Of a stretch of DNA of 64,000 nt, positions 55,551 to 64,000 are shown piece after piece; position 1 is the stretch's first letter, and each line of letters starts with the position of its first letter. The notes beneath the pieces are model-generated. The model saw only the letters and a list, made by a program, of their open reading frames with translations. It searched no databases and was not told the origin of the DNA. Location: the NCBI RefSeq assembly GCF_026342405.1, contig NZ_JAPEMU010000001.1, positions 8,556,001-8,620,000 on the forward strand, read 5' to 3'. The translations under genes were made by a program, and so were the position numbers. This DNA is from Kitasatospora sp. NBC_00240 (GTDB lineage Bacteria; Actinomycetota; Actinomycetes; Streptomycetales; Streptomycetaceae).

Positions 55551-57665
55551 TCAGGAACCGGCGAGGGTCCAGATCACGGTGTCGGTGTGGGTGGCACCGG
55601 CGATGGAGGCCGTGACGGTGAGGGTGTTGGTCCCCTGGCGGAGCTTCACGCCGGTCCACTTGAAGATTCGGTCCGTGCTGCTCCGGCTGCCGAGCGACGT
55701 GCCGTTGAGTACGGCGGTGACCTCGGTGGCGTTGGAGTAGACCTTCACCTCGGTGGAGGCTTCGGTCCGTGCCGTCCAGCGGCGACCGGTGATGTAGAGG
55801 GTCGGCTCGGGGGACCAGTTGGCCCGGTACCAGAAGAAGGCGTCCTTGCGGGTCGAACGGTCGCGGGTGACCAGCCCCTTGTCGTTGATCCCGGGCTGCC
55901 CGCCCTCGTTGCGTCCGTCGGAGGCGAAGTCGAACATGTTCCACACGAAGCTGCCCCAGACGAAGGGCCTGGCGGCCAGTTGCTTCCAGGAGGCCTCGTG
56001 GAGGAGCGCCTGGTACTCCTCGGGGTGGAAACCGCCCGAGTAGCCGGACGGGTTGAGGGCGTGCTGGGTGGTGTTCGCGCCGGCGCCGTACTCGGAGAGG
56101 GCGAAGGTGCGCTTCGGCTCGGCGTTGTGCAGGTTGTCGGCCCAGCCGCCCAGGTCGTTGTACGAACCGCCGTACCAGCCGAAGTACTTGTTGTACGCGG
56201 TGGTGTCGGCGTGGCCCGCGACCTTGGCGTCGTTGCCGAGGTTGTTGGCGTAGGCGCTGATGCGGTCCGGGTCCTCGCTCCTGACCAGTGCGGCGAGGCT
56301 CGCCAGCAGGTTGTTGGTGGCCGTGTCGTCGGAGCGCTGCTCGTTGCCGATGCCCCAGAAGACGATCGACGGGTGGTTGTAGTTCTGCCGGATCAGCTCG
56401 CGCAGCTGGCTCTGGGTGCTCGCGGTGAAGGCCGCCGAGTTGGTGACGCCGTTGACCAGCGGTACCTCGGCCCACACCACCAGGCCGGCGGCGTCGGCGA
56501 GGTCGTAGTCCTTCTGGTCGTGCTGGTAGTGCGCCATCCGTACGGCGTTGGCACCGACTTCGCGGATGAGGGCGAAGTCCTGTGCGTGGTCGGTGTCGCT
56601 CTCGGCCCAGCCGACGCCGGCGCGGTCCTGGTGCAGGTTGACGCCGTGCAGGCCCAGGCGCTTGCCGTTGAGCGAGAACGCGCCGGTGGAGTCGAAGCCG
56701 AAGCTGCGCAGGCCCAGCGGCTCGGTGACCACGTCCGTGACCCGCCCCGCGGCGGCGTCCCGGATCTCGACGGTGGCGCTGTACTGGTACGGATCGGCCG
56801 GGCCGTCCCACCGGCGGGGGTTGGCGACGGTGAGCGTCTGTGTCACGTCCGCGCCGGCGTTGGCCCCGATCGTCTGCGGGACGCTGCTGCGGTCCGCCAC
56901 GATCGTGCCACTCGCGTCGGTGATGACGGCGCGCACCACCAGGGAGCGGCTGCTGGTGTTGTTGTTGAAGACGGCCGCCCGCACGTCGACCGTCGCCGAG
57001 GCGGCGGTGACGCTCCGCTGGCGGAGGTAGACGCCGGGGCCGGCGTAGTCGAGCATCCGCACCGCGAGCTTGTCGACCGCGTGGAGGCTGACGTTGCGGT
57101 AGAGGCCTCCCTGGAAGGTGTAGTCGGCGCTCAGCGGCGCGATGTCGGGGTTGTCGGCGTTGGTCACCTTGACCGCCAGCACGCTCTCCGTGCCCGGCCT
57201 GAGGTTCGCGGTGGCGCCGAACCGGAACCGGGAGTAGCCGCCTTGGTGCTGGCCCAGGTGGGTGCCGTCGATCCAGACGTCGGCCACCTGGTTCGCCCCG
57301 GCGAACTGCAGGAAGAGCATCCGGCCCGCCAGGCCGTCGGGCACGGTGACGCGCCTGCGGTACCAGCCGACGCCCCGGTAGTAGTTGCCACCGCCGTCCG
57401 CCCCGTCCTGGGCGTTCCACGTGTGCGGGACGCTGAGAGCGTTCCACGCGCTGTCGTCGAAGGCGGGTGCCTGAGCCCCGGTGACGTCACCCTTGTGGAA
57501 GCGCCACCCGGAGTTGAGGCTGAGTCGGGTACGCGTCGCGGGCGGGGTGTAGGTCTGTGCGGCGGCCGGGGCGGCGGCGGCCGGGCCGCCGCCGAGGGCG
57601 AACGTGGCGAGCGCGCCGCCCGCCAGGGTGCCGAGCACCTGCCGGCGGCTGGGGAGTTCGTGCAT
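55551..57665 (-). CDS. secreted GH2 beta-galactosidase
   Basis: 704 residues. Tat signal peptide (MHELPSRRQVLGTLAGG), sugar-binding jelly roll (SLNSGWRFHKGD, SVPHTWNAQDG, YYRGVGWYRR), immunoglobulin-like domain, barrel with acid/base Glu442 (WGIGNEQRSDD) and nucleophile Glu525 (ALSEYGAGA), and a short C-terminal beta domain. Likely removes terminal beta-galactose from galactan or arabinogalactan side chains; beta-glucuronidase-type relatives exist but FVWNMFDFASDGRNEG is beta-galactosidase-like. The ATG at 57665 is chosen because GGAAGGA lies upstream and the Tat motif follows. Operator palindromes lie 80-230 bp upstream. It is an intact counterpart to the broken GH2 at 29.3 kb, though not closely similar. 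Confidence 0.9.
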   Translation of the reverse strand: MHELPSRRQVLGTLAGGALATFALGGGPAAAAPAAAQTYTPPATRTRLSLNSGWRFHKGDVTGAQAPAFDDSAWNALSVPHTWNAQDGADGGGNYYRGVGWYRRRVTVPDGLAGRMLFLQFAGANQVADVWIDGTHLGQHQGGYSRFRFGATANLRPGTESVLAVKVTNADNPDIAPLSADYTFQGGLYRNVSLHAVDKLAVRMLDYAGPGVYLRQRSVTAASATVDVRAAVFNNNTSSRSLVVRAVITDASGTIVADRSSVPQTIGANAGADVTQTLTVANPRRWDGPADPYQYSATVEIRDAAAGRVTDVVTEPLGLRSFGFDSTGAFSLNGKRLGLHGVNLHQDRAGVGWAESDTDHAQDFALIREVGANAVRMAHYQHDQKDYDLADAAGLVVWAEVPLVNGVTNSAAFTASTQSQLRELIRQNYNHPSIVFWGIGNEQRSDDTATNNLLASLAALVRSEDPDRISAYANNLGNDAKVAGHADTTAYNKYFGWYGGSYNDLGGWADNLHNAEPKRTFALSEYGAGANTTQHALNPSGYSGGFHPEEYQALLHEASWKQLAARPFVWGSFVWNMFDFASDGRNEGGQPGINDKGLVTRDRSTRKDAFFWYRANWSPEPTLYITGRRWTARTEASTEVKVYSNATEVTAVLNGTSLGSRSSTDRIFKWTGVKLRQGTNTLTVTASIAGATHTDTVIWTLAGS

Positions 57666-57746
57666 GGCGTTCCTTCCCGGGGTGAGGGGCTGCGGTCCCG
57701 GACGGGATGGGGCCCGAGCCGCGCAAGTCGGCCGGGCGTCATCATC

Positions 57747-57781
57747 GGTCACGTATGTGGACACTGATCTGTTATGTGAAC
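57747..57781. promoter_or_regulatory. paired palindromic operator sites 4 and 5 upstream of GH2
   Basis: GGTCACGTATGTGGAC (57747-57762) and GATCTGTTATGTGAAC (57766-57781) match 13 and 12 of 16 positions of GTTCACATATGTGAAC. They start 19 bp apart, the same spacing as the pair at 18004/18023 in front of GH3. Confidence 0.6.
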
Positions 57782-57883
57782 TCTGCCTGGGGAGGAGGCT
57801 AGGCGGGTGCGACTGTCAGGGTCAACCCTGCTGCAGAGGGGAGGCGATCCGAAATTCCGTGGACATGACCGGACTCTCAGGTC

Positions 57884-57899
57884 GTTCACGTATGCGAAT
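57884..57899. promoter_or_regulatory. palindromic operator site 6
   Basis: GTTCACGTATGCGAAT matches 13 of 16 positions of the shared palindrome. It lies further into the 1.1-kb divergent region between GH2 and the ABC operon and could serve the rightward genes. Confidence 0.5.
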
Positions 57900-58470
57900 A
57901 TGGCGAAGGCTGCGCGGATTGACTCCGCGGGGTCAATCGCTCCGGCCTGCGGCTTCTTGTCGGGGCTCGAATGTCGGAAAATGTTTCTATGTCTTGAGTC
58001 TTGACCCTTGAAGAAACAAGACAGCACACTTTGGCGCAGTCCCTCGCCGGGCGAAGGGCACGTCCCGGGCGTGGGCCGGCATCACCAGGACGCGGCGACG
58101 ACGGCGATCGTCGGCAGTCCCGCGACCCGCACCACGGCTTCCCGGCCTTCCGCCCCTCCGCGCGGGGTGGCGGTCGCCCCGCCGTGGCCGGGGCATGACG
58201 CATCACCAGCGCGTCATCCCGCGCGGGACGCCGCAGGAGCGGCACCGGACGCCGCCGTGCCGCAACGAGACCAGGAGCACCCATAGGCCGGACTCACCAT
58301 CGCGCTTCCCTGCGCCTCGTCGTCAGACAGGTGCGCCACCGCCCTCGCCGCGGTGGCCGGCCATCACGCCGTCGTCTCCCCGGCGCGCCTGCCGGGACGG
58401 CATCCCGGCGGGGTCCGTCGTCCGAGTCGCGGGCGACCTCGCCACCAGTGTGTCGAACGGAGAGGCCTCG
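57900..58470. other. spacer of the divergent promoter region, no gene seen
   Basis: Contains GAAAATGTTTC (about 57977-57987, a 4-3-4 inverted repeat) and TGTCTTG/CAAGACA arms (57990-57996 and 58017-58023), either of which could be regulatory. A TTGACC hexamer is at about 58000. Open frames do not resemble proteins. Confidence 0.4.
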
Positions 58471-58648
58471 ATGCCCGGGAAGCGTTGGTCGAGCACCGCG
58501 ACGGGAGGCGCCCTCGTCGTGGTGGGCATCGCGGGGCAGTCCTCCGCGTCGCCCGCCTCGGCAGCCGGCTCCGGGTGCTCCCGGGTCGGGAGCACCCGGA
58601 GCCGGCAGCCGCAACACCACCAACGCCCAGAAGTGGGACCTGCCCTGA
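58471..58648 (+). pseudogene. remnant of a secreted lectin-domain protein: signal peptide joined to the last residues of a ricin-B domain
   Basis: The ATG at 58471, after CGGAGAGGCC, opens a convincing signal peptide (MPGKRWSSTATGGALVVVGI, then AGQSSASPASAA). Almost immediately the reading becomes a hairpin, after which another frame gives NTTNAQKWDLP and a stop at 58646-58648, the typical last Q-x-W repeat of the ricin-B domains in this locus. I infer that nearly the whole enzyme was deleted, leaving both ends out of frame. The original catalytic family cannot be known. Confidence 0.5.
58564..58606. terminator. perfect 19-bp hairpin at the deletion junction
   Basis: A perfect 19-bp stem with a 5-nt GGGTC loop, located exactly where the signal-peptide part meets the lectin tail of the remnant. 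It may act as a terminator, or it may have promoted or resulted from the deletion. Confidence 0.7.
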
Positions 58649-58769
58649 CCGGTCCGCACCGGTAGCGGACCGACCGCGACAGACCCGGCAGTTCCGCACG
58701 ACCCCTGTCCCGTCGGGCGGGCGACCCGCCCGACGGGACACCACCACACAGCGAAGGACGTCATCCGTC

Positions 58770-60023
58770 ATGCCCGAATTCCCCGGAAGCAGATCGAGCA
58801 TCCCCGCCCCCTCGCGCCGCCGGGTGCTGTCCACGCTCGCCGCGGGCGCCGCCGCGGTGCCCGTCCTGGCGGCCTGCTCCGCGCCGAGCAGCCCCAAGCG
58901 CGGCGGCACCTCGGCCGCGCCCACCTCGCTCCCCAGCGCACCCGCCAAGCCGGTCACCCTGAACGTGCTGGACGTGGCGGGGAACCTGGCGCTCACCAAG
59001 CCGATGATCGAGGCGTTCAAGGACGCCCATCCCGAGATCGTCTCGCGGGTGACCTACAGCACCGGCACCGCGCCCCAGCTGGCCGCGAAGGTCCAGGCTC
59101 AGCAGCAGGCCGGCAACGTGCAGGTCCACCTGGTGCTCACGGGCACCGACGGCCTGGCGGCGGGGATCCAGAACGGGCTGTGGTACGAGCTGAAGCCGTA
59201 CTACGACACGTTCTTCCCGGGCCTGATGGCCAACTACCAGCCGGCCGCGGCGGCGATGGCCTCGTTGGCGCAGGACCAGGGGATCGAGCTGGTCTGGTAC
59301 CCGTCCGGGCCGTTGCTGGAGTACGACCCGGCGAAGGTCCAGGCGCCTCCGGCCACGGTGGACGCGTTGCTGGACTGGGCGAAGGCGAATCCGGGGAAGT
59401 TCCAGTACGCCCGGCCGGCCAACTCCGGTCCGGGGCGGACCTTTCTGATGGGCCTGCCGTACCTGCTGGGAGACTCCGACCCCACGGACCCGGCCAACGG
59501 GTGGTCGAAGACCTGGGCCTATCTGACCGAGTTGAACAAGTACGTCGACTCGTACCCGGCGGGGACGACCGCGACGATGAAGAACCTCGCGGCCGGCACG
59601 GTGCAGATGGTCGCCACGACGACGGGCTGGTACGTCAACCCGCGGGCGCTGGGCACGGTTCCGCCGGGGATGAAGGTCGCGAAGTTCTCCTCGTTCACCT
59701 GGGTCAGCGACGCCCAGTTCGGGGTGATCCCCAAGGGCGTCGAGCCCGACGTGCTGACCGCGGTGCTGCGGCTGCTGGCGTGGATGCTCACCCCGGAGCA
59801 GCAGGCCTTCGCCTACGACGAGGGCTACTTCTACCCCGGTCCGGCGGTGAAGGACGTGCCGTTGAGCAAGGCTCCGGCCGCTTCGCAGAAGGTCGTCGAG
59901 CAGTTCGGCGAGCCGGCCTTCGACGGGTGGATCACGCAGTATCCGATCAAGAACTCACTGCCGGCCACGACCCAGGTCACGGCCTTCGACCTGTGGGACC
60001 GCCAGATCGGCTCCACGAAATGA
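58770..60023 (+). CDS. ABC transporter substrate-binding lipoprotein (polyamine/iron-type operon)
   Basis: 417 residues. A signal peptide with an R-R-R-V-L motif (Tat-like) and lipobox VLAACS leads into an extracellular solute-binding fold (VTLNVLDVAGNLALTKPMI, AFKDAHPEIVSRVTYS, WYPSGPLLEYDPAKV, GTVQMVATTTGWYVNP, LLAWMLTPEQQAFAYDEGYFY). It is first of a tightly coupled operon with an ATPase and two permeases of the PotABCD/AfuABC layout, and with GH27 at the end. Polyamine or iron carriers use this layout, but so do some sugar and sugar-phosphate importers. The genetic context favours a sugar; the ligand is unknown. GAAGGA precedes the ATG at 58770. Confidence 0.85.
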   Translation: MPEFPGSRSSIPAPSRRRVLSTLAAGAAAVPVLAACSAPSSPKRGGTSAAPTSLPSAPAKPVTLNVLDVAGNLALTKPMIEAFKDAHPEIVSRVTYSTGTAPQLAAKVQAQQQAGNVQVHLVLTGTDGLAAGIQNGLWYELKPYYDTFFPGLMANYQPAAAAMASLAQDQGIELVWYPSGPLLEYDPAKVQAPPATVDALLDWAKANPGKFQYARPANSGPGRTFLMGLPYLLGDSDPTDPANGWSKTWAYLTELNKYVDSYPAGTTATMKNLAAGTVQMVATTTGWYVNPRALGTVPPGMKVAKFSSFTWVSDAQFGVIPKGVEPDVLTAVLRLLAWMLTPEQQAFAYDEGYFYPGPAVKDVPLSKAPAASQKVVEQFGEPAFDGWITQYPIKNSLPATTQVTAFDLWDRQIGSTK

Positions 60024-61207
60024 GCGGGGTGCCCTCGATGACTCCCATCGCATCCGACCCGAAGTCAGGACCGGCCCCCGGTCCGCCGTCCGAGCGCCGG
60101 CCGGCGGGCACCGATCGTCCCGGATCGCAGGTGCGGGAGCTGCGGCTGCAGGGTGTCACCCGCGCCTACGGCGCGCACACCGCGCTGCATCCGCTGGACC
60201 TGACGCTGCACGGTGGCGAGTTCGTCGCCCTGCTCGGCCCTTCCGGGTGCGGCAAGACGACGGCGCTGAACTGCCTGGCGGGCCTGCTGCCCCTGACCGG
60301 CGGTCAGATCACCCTGGACGGGCGGCGGATCGACACGCTGCCGCCGGAGAAGCGCGACTTCGGGATGGTCTTCCAGAACTACGCCCTCTTCCCGCACCTC
60401 ACCGTGCGCGCCAATGTCGCGTTCGGGCTGAAGATGCGCAAGGTCGGCAAGGCGGAGACCGAACGCCGGGTGAACGAGGTGCTGCGGCTGGTCAGGCTCA
60501 GCGAGCAGGCCGGCAAGCATCCGGGGCAGCTGTCGGGCGGCCAGCAGCAGCGGGTCGCGATCGCCCGCGCCATCGTCCTGGAACCGCCGCTGGTGCTGAT
60601 GGACGAGCCGTTGTCGAACCTGGACGCGGCGCTGCGGCTGGAGATGCGCACCGAGATCCGCCGCATCCACCAGCAGTTCGGCCTGACGACCCTGTACGTG
60701 ACCCACGACCAGGAGGAGGCGCTGTCGCTGGCCGACCGCCTGGTCGTCCTGCACGAGGGGCGGGTCAGCCAGATCGGCACCCCCGCCGACCTGTACGAGC
60801 ACCCCGCCAACCCGCACGTGGCGGCGTTCATGGGCTACCGCAACCTGCTGCGCCTGGAGGTGGCCTCCGCCGACGGCGGCGGCGCGCTGGCCCGCGGGCG
60901 GGGACTGGCGCTGCAGGGCACACCGGTCGCCGACCGCCCGCTGGCCGCCGGCGAGAAGGTCGTCGTCGCGATCCGTCCGGAGGACATCCACCTCGCCGAG
61001 GACGGCGGCCGCACCGACGTCGAGGCCGTCGCCGAGATCGTCGAGTACCACGGGCGGCAGTTCCACGTGGAAGCCCTCACCCGTGAGGGCGACCGCATCC
61101 ACTTCACCACCGCCGCCTCCGTGCGCCCGCACGACACCCTGTCGCTGACCATCCCCGCCGAACGCGCCCTGGTCTTCCCCCAGGACCCACTGGGAGCGGC
61201 CGCATGA
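60020..61207 (+). CDS. ABC transporter ATPase (PotA/FbpC type, TOBE domain)
   Basis: 395 residues. After a 38-residue variable leader: Walker A GPSGCGKTT (73-81), Q-loop VFQNYALFPHLTV, signature LSGGQQQR, Walker B VLMDEPLSNLD, switch VTHDQEEA, then a C-terminal TOBE_2 domain (VVVAIRPEDIHL). The ATG at 60020 overlaps the stop of the binding-protein gene (ATGA), in line with the other junctions of this operon; a second in-frame ATG at 60038 is an alternative. It energises the importer formed with the two following permeases. Confidence 0.9.
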   Translation: MSGVPSMTPIASDPKSGPAPGPPSERRPAGTDRPGSQVRELRLQGVTRAYGAHTALHPLDLTLHGGEFVALLGPSGCGKTTALNCLAGLLPLTGGQITLDGRRIDTLPPEKRDFGMVFQNYALFPHLTVRANVAFGLKMRKVGKAETERRVNEVLRLVRLSEQAGKHPGQLSGGQQQRVAIARAIVLEPPLVLMDEPLSNLDAALRLEMRTEIRRIHQQFGLTTLYVTHDQEEALSLADRLVVLHEGRVSQIGTPADLYEHPANPHVAAFMGYRNLLRLEVASADGGGALARGRGLALQGTPVADRPLAAGEKVVVAIRPEDIHLAEDGGRTDVEAVAEIVEYHGRQFHVEALTREGDRIHFTTAASVRPHDTLSLTIPAERALVFPQDPLGAAA

Positions 61208-62127
61208 CCATGACCCTGTCACCGTCGGGAGCCGCGCCCGACCCCGCGAGGCAACGCGCGGCGCTGCGCCACCGCCTGGCCGAACGCGGTGTCGACCGCA
61301 CCCTGCTCCTGCTGCTGCCCGGGCTGCTCGCCGTGGTCGCGCTGTTCTGCTACCCGTTCCTCTACGGACTGCAGATCTCCTTCCAGCCGGAGACCGGCGG
61401 CTTCCTCGGCTCCTACCGCGCCTTCTTCAGCGACTCCTTCTCGGTCGGCTCCATCGGCATCACCTTCAAACTCGCGCTGCCCGCCGCACTGATCAACGTC
61501 GGCGCGGCCGTGCCCGTCTCCTACGGCATGCGGCGGGACTTCCGCGGCAAGCGCCTCCTGCTGGGCCTGCTCGTGGTCCCGATCACCCTGGGTACGGTCC
61601 TGACCGCCGAGGGCATCGTGGAGTTCTTCGGCCCGGTCGGCTGGTTCAACCAGACCCTGCAGGCCCTGGGCCTGGCCGACAAACCCGTACAACTCACCTA
61701 CAACTACTGGGGTGTGCTGCTCTCGCTCATCATCAGCGGCTTCCCCTTCGCCTTCCTGCTCACCCACTCCTACCTCTCCGGGATCCACCCCGCCCTGGAG
61801 AAGGCCGCGGCCACCCTCGGCGCCGACCGTCGGCAACGCTTCCGCCACATCACCTTTCCCCTGCTGCTCCCCGGGCTGCTGACGACGTTCTGCCTGACCT
61901 TCGTGCTGGCCTTCGCCGTCTTCCCCTCCGCGATGATGGTCGGCGACCCCGACGGCAAGACCCACGTCATCTCCATCGCGGCCTACGAAGTCGCCCTGGA
62001 GCACTTCGACTACTCCCAGGGCTGCGCCATCGCCATGGTCATGACCGCCCTCATGCTCGCCGTCATCGGCGCCGCCATGGGCCTGCGCAGCCTCCTCTAC
62101 CGCGGTTCGACAGGAGGCAAGGGATGA
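61204..62127 (+). CDS. ABC transporter permease (PotB-like)
   Basis: 307 residues with six membrane segments and the EAA-like loop LEKAAATLGADRRQRFRHI followed by TFPLLLPG. The start overlaps the ATPase stop (ATGA) and its own stop overlaps the next permease gene, so translation is coupled. The partner permease is encoded next. Confidence 0.9.
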   Translation: MTMTLSPSGAAPDPARQRAALRHRLAERGVDRTLLLLLPGLLAVVALFCYPFLYGLQISFQPETGGFLGSYRAFFSDSFSVGSIGITFKLALPAALINVGAAVPVSYGMRRDFRGKRLLLGLLVVPITLGTVLTAEGIVEFFGPVGWFNQTLQALGLADKPVQLTYNYWGVLLSLIISGFPFAFLLTHSYLSGIHPALEKAAATLGADRRQRFRHITFPLLLPGLLTTFCLTFVLAFAVFPSAMMVGDPDGKTHVISIAAYEVALEHFDYSQGCAIAMVMTALMLAVIGAAMGLRSLLYRGSTGGKG

Positions 62128-63026
62128 GCACCACCACGCCCACGGCCACAACCCCCGCCACGGACCCGCCGGGCGGCTCCGGCACCCACCACCGGGCGGG
62201 CCGGCGCCGCTCCCTGGCCCTGCGTCCGGGAAACTGGCTGGTCTGGGCCGCCCTCGCCTTCTTCTTCCTCAACCTCCTCGGCGTCATCGGCGCCGTCGTC
62301 CTGAACTCCTTCGGCAGGACCTGGTTCGCGGGCTGGGCGCCGGACGGCTACACCGGTACCTGGTACAGCCGGGCCTGGAAGGAGTTCGGCCTCGGCCAGG
62401 TGATGTGGGTGACCGTCGAGGTCTCCTTCCTCGTTGTGGCCCTGTCGCTGCTCCTGGCCGTACCCGCCTCGTACGCCCTGGCCCGACGTGACTTCCCCGG
62501 CAAGCGCCTGCTGACCACCCTGTTCGTCCTGCCGATCCTGGTACCGCCGATCGCCTACGGCATCCCGCTGGCCACCGTGCTGTACAAGTTCCACCTGGCC
62601 GGCTCCCTCACCGGCGTCGTCCTGGCCAACCTGGTGCCCTCCATCCCGTTCGTGGTCTTCACCATGACGCCCTTCATCGAGCAGATCGACTCCCGCCTCG
62701 AAGCCGCGGCCCGGATGTGCGGCGCGTCGACCCGGTCCGTCCTCCTCCAGGTGCTGGGCCCGCTGCTCCTGCCGGGAATGCTCGCCGCGGGCATCCTCGT
62801 GCTGGTCCGCACCTTCGGCATGTTCGAACTGACCTTCCTCACCTCCGGCCCCGACAGCCAGACGCTGATCGTGTCGCTGTTCTCGGCCGCCTTCTCCGCC
62901 GGCATCCGCACGCCGCAGTCGATCGACGCCATGGCCGTCATCTACACCGCCTCCATGGCCGTCCTCCTCCTGGTCGCCCTGCGCTTCGTCAACCCCACCC
63001 AGCTGGTCGCCCGCAGCTCCAACTGA
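62124..63026 (+). CDS. ABC transporter permease (PotC-like)
   Basis: 300 residues, six membrane segments after a Thr/Pro-rich leader, EAA loop LEAAARMCGASTRSVLLQV followed by LGPLLLPG. It completes the four-part importer. Only 35 bases separate it from the following GH27 gene, which therefore probably belongs to the same transcript. Confidence 0.9.
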   Translation: MSTTTPTATTPATDPPGGSGTHHRAGRRRSLALRPGNWLVWAALAFFFLNLLGVIGAVVLNSFGRTWFAGWAPDGYTGTWYSRAWKEFGLGQVMWVTVEVSFLVVALSLLLAVPASYALARRDFPGKRLLTTLFVLPILVPPIAYGIPLATVLYKFHLAGSLTGVVLANLVPSIPFVVFTMTPFIEQIDSRLEAAARMCGASTRSVLLQVLGPLLLPGMLAAGILVLVRTFGMFELTFLTSGPDSQTLIVSLFSAAFSAGIRTPQSIDAMAVIYTASMAVLLLVALRFVNPTQLVARSSN

Positions 63027-63061
63027 CCCCCACTCACGACAGCACGACCGAAGGACCATCC

Positions 63062-64000
63062 ATGACGTCATCGATACCGCACAGAGCTCCCCGTGCGGCC
63101 GGAGCCCAGCGCCGCAACTGGTGGAGCCTGTTCGCGGTGGCCGCGCTGCTGGCCTCCTTCCTGTACGGAACGGCGGTGTCCGCCGCTCCGCCCGCGGCCG
63201 CGTCGGCCAACGGCGCAGGCCTGAAGCCCCTGTCGGGCTGGAGCAGTTGGAGTTTCATCCGGAAGGATCCGACGGAGGCGAACATCCAGGCGCAGGCCGC
63301 CGCGCTGGCCTCCACCGGCCTGCTCGACCACGGCTACAACTACGTCAACATCGACGACTTCTACTACCTCGACCCGGGCACGGACGTCGACGCCTACGGC
63401 CGCTGGGTGATCGACAGCGCCCGGTTCCCGCACGGGATGAAGGCCGTCGGGGACTACGTGCACGGCAAGGGCGAGAAGTTCGGCATGTACCTCACCCCGG
63501 GTATCCCGGTGGCGGCGTACAACCGGAACACCCCGATCGAGGGGACGTCCTTCCACGCCCGCGACATCGTCTCCGACACCACGCACTACGAGACGAACTA
63601 CAACTTCCGCGACGGCTCGATGTACTTCATCGACTACGCCAAGAACCCCGCCGCCGCGCAGGCCTTCCTCAACTCGTGGGCGAAGCTGCTGGCCTCCTAC
63701 GGCGCGGACTACCTGAAGATGGACGGCGTCCACACCTCCGACAAGGACGACGTCCAGCACTGGTCGCAGGCCCTGGACCAGTCCGGGCGCCTCATCCACT
63801 TCGAGCTGTCCAACTCCCTCGACATCAACCAGGGCCCGTTCTGGAAGCAGTACTCCAACGGCTGGCGGGTCGGTGGTGACATCGAGTGCTACTGCAGCAC
63901 CCTGACGAACTGGAACGCCGTCTCCCAGCGGTTCAACACCCTGCCGGCCTGGGTGCAGTACGACTCCTCCGGCGGCTACGGCGACCCCGACTCCATCGAG
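63062..64000 (+). CDS. secreted GH27 glycosidase, second copy (partial, runs off right edge)
   Basis: 313 residues are visible and the frame is open to the end of the window. A signal peptide/membrane segment (about 1-50: WWSLFAVAALLASFLYGTAV) precedes the barrel. The motifs parallel the GH27 at 4745: LSGWSSWSFIRKDPTEANI, nucleophile Asp in DYLKMDGVHTSD and acid/base Asp in WRVGGDIECYCSTLTNW. The alpha-galactosidase signature NLDDCW is here NIDDFY. Whether a lectin domain follows cannot be seen. ATG 63062 has GAAGGA upstream. Placement at the end of the ABC operon suggests the transported sugar is related to its product. Confidence 0.9.
   Translation, partial: MTSSIPHRAPRAAGAQRRNWWSLFAVAALLASFLYGTAVSAAPPAAASANGAGLKPLSGWSSWSFIRKDPTEANIQAQAAALASTGLLDHGYNYVNIDDFYYLDPGTDVDAYGRWVIDSARFPHGMKAVGDYVHGKGEKFGMYLTPGIPVAAYNRNTPIEGTSFHARDIVSDTTHYETNYNFRDGSMYFIDYAKNPAAAQAFLNSWAKLLASYGADYLKMDGVHTSDKDDVQHWSQALDQSGRLIHFELSNSLDINQGPFWKQYSNGWRVGGDIECYCSTLTNWNAVSQRFNTLPAWVQYDSSGGYGDPDSIE

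Noticed and set aside
57977-57987. GAAAATGTTTC as a xylanase-type operator
   Set aside because: Only one copy was found and the 4-bp arms are too short to support a claim.

Overview
This window is very GC-rich, with strong G/C preference at third codon positions, frequent GTG starts, GGAGG-type ribosome binding sites and several Tat signal peptides. Together with the gene families present, this points to a filamentous actinobacterium, most likely a Streptomycetaceae member (Streptomyces or Kitasatospora). No rRNA, tRNA, CRISPR array, phage or complete insertion sequence was seen.

Layout. 1-4.6 kb: housekeeping-like genes (partial 2'-5' RNA ligase family protein, alpha/beta hydrolase, spermidine-synthase-like protein, LCM-type methyltransferase) ending in a decayed transposase. 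4.7-64 kb: almost entirely carbohydrate breakdown. It holds GH27 with a lectin domain; an ABC ATPase; an orphan AraF-like binding protein; a minus-strand operon of a CUT1 sugar ABC transporter plus GH38 alpha-mannosidase with a divergent ROK repressor; a plus-strand series of secreted proteins (GH3, GH59, SGNH esterase, PQQ-type sugar dehydrogenase, GH28, broken GH2); a sugar-acid block at 31.8-44.5 kb; the araFGH-type L-arabinose ABC operon; a minus-strand series of secreted enzymes (GH31, GH43, GH76, GH2); and an operon of a polyamine/iron-type ABC transporter plus a second GH27 that runs off the end.

How it fits together (inference). Exo-beta-1,3-galactanase-like GH43, GH2 and GH59 beta-galactosidases, GH27 (alpha-galactosidase or beta-L-arabinopyranosidase), GH31 and GH3 would take apart plant type II arabinogalactan and pectin side chains. 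GH28 would release galacturonate, and GH76 and GH38 would attack alpha-mannan. Seven secreted proteins carry a ricin-B (CBM13-like) lectin domain. Arabinose would enter by AraFGH. Uronates would be oxidised by uronate dehydrogenase to aldarates, dehydrated by the GudD-like and KdgD-like enzymes, and oxidised by the semialdehyde dehydrogenase to 2-oxoglutarate. A second set (GntR, DHDPS-like enzyme, IlvD/Edd dehydratase) looks built for a pentonate or related sugar acid and would join at the same semialdehyde.

Regulation. A 16-bp palindrome (ideal form GTTCACATATGTGAAC) occurs several times in front of GH3 and between the divergent GH2 and ABC/GH27 units about 40 kb away. In both places there is a pair of sites offset by exactly 19 bp, which suggests one unidentified regulator joins the two halves of the locus. 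AT-rich GntR/FadR-type palindromes sit before the GntR gene and between udh and kdgD. Two glycanase genes have been reduced to remnants by deletions.
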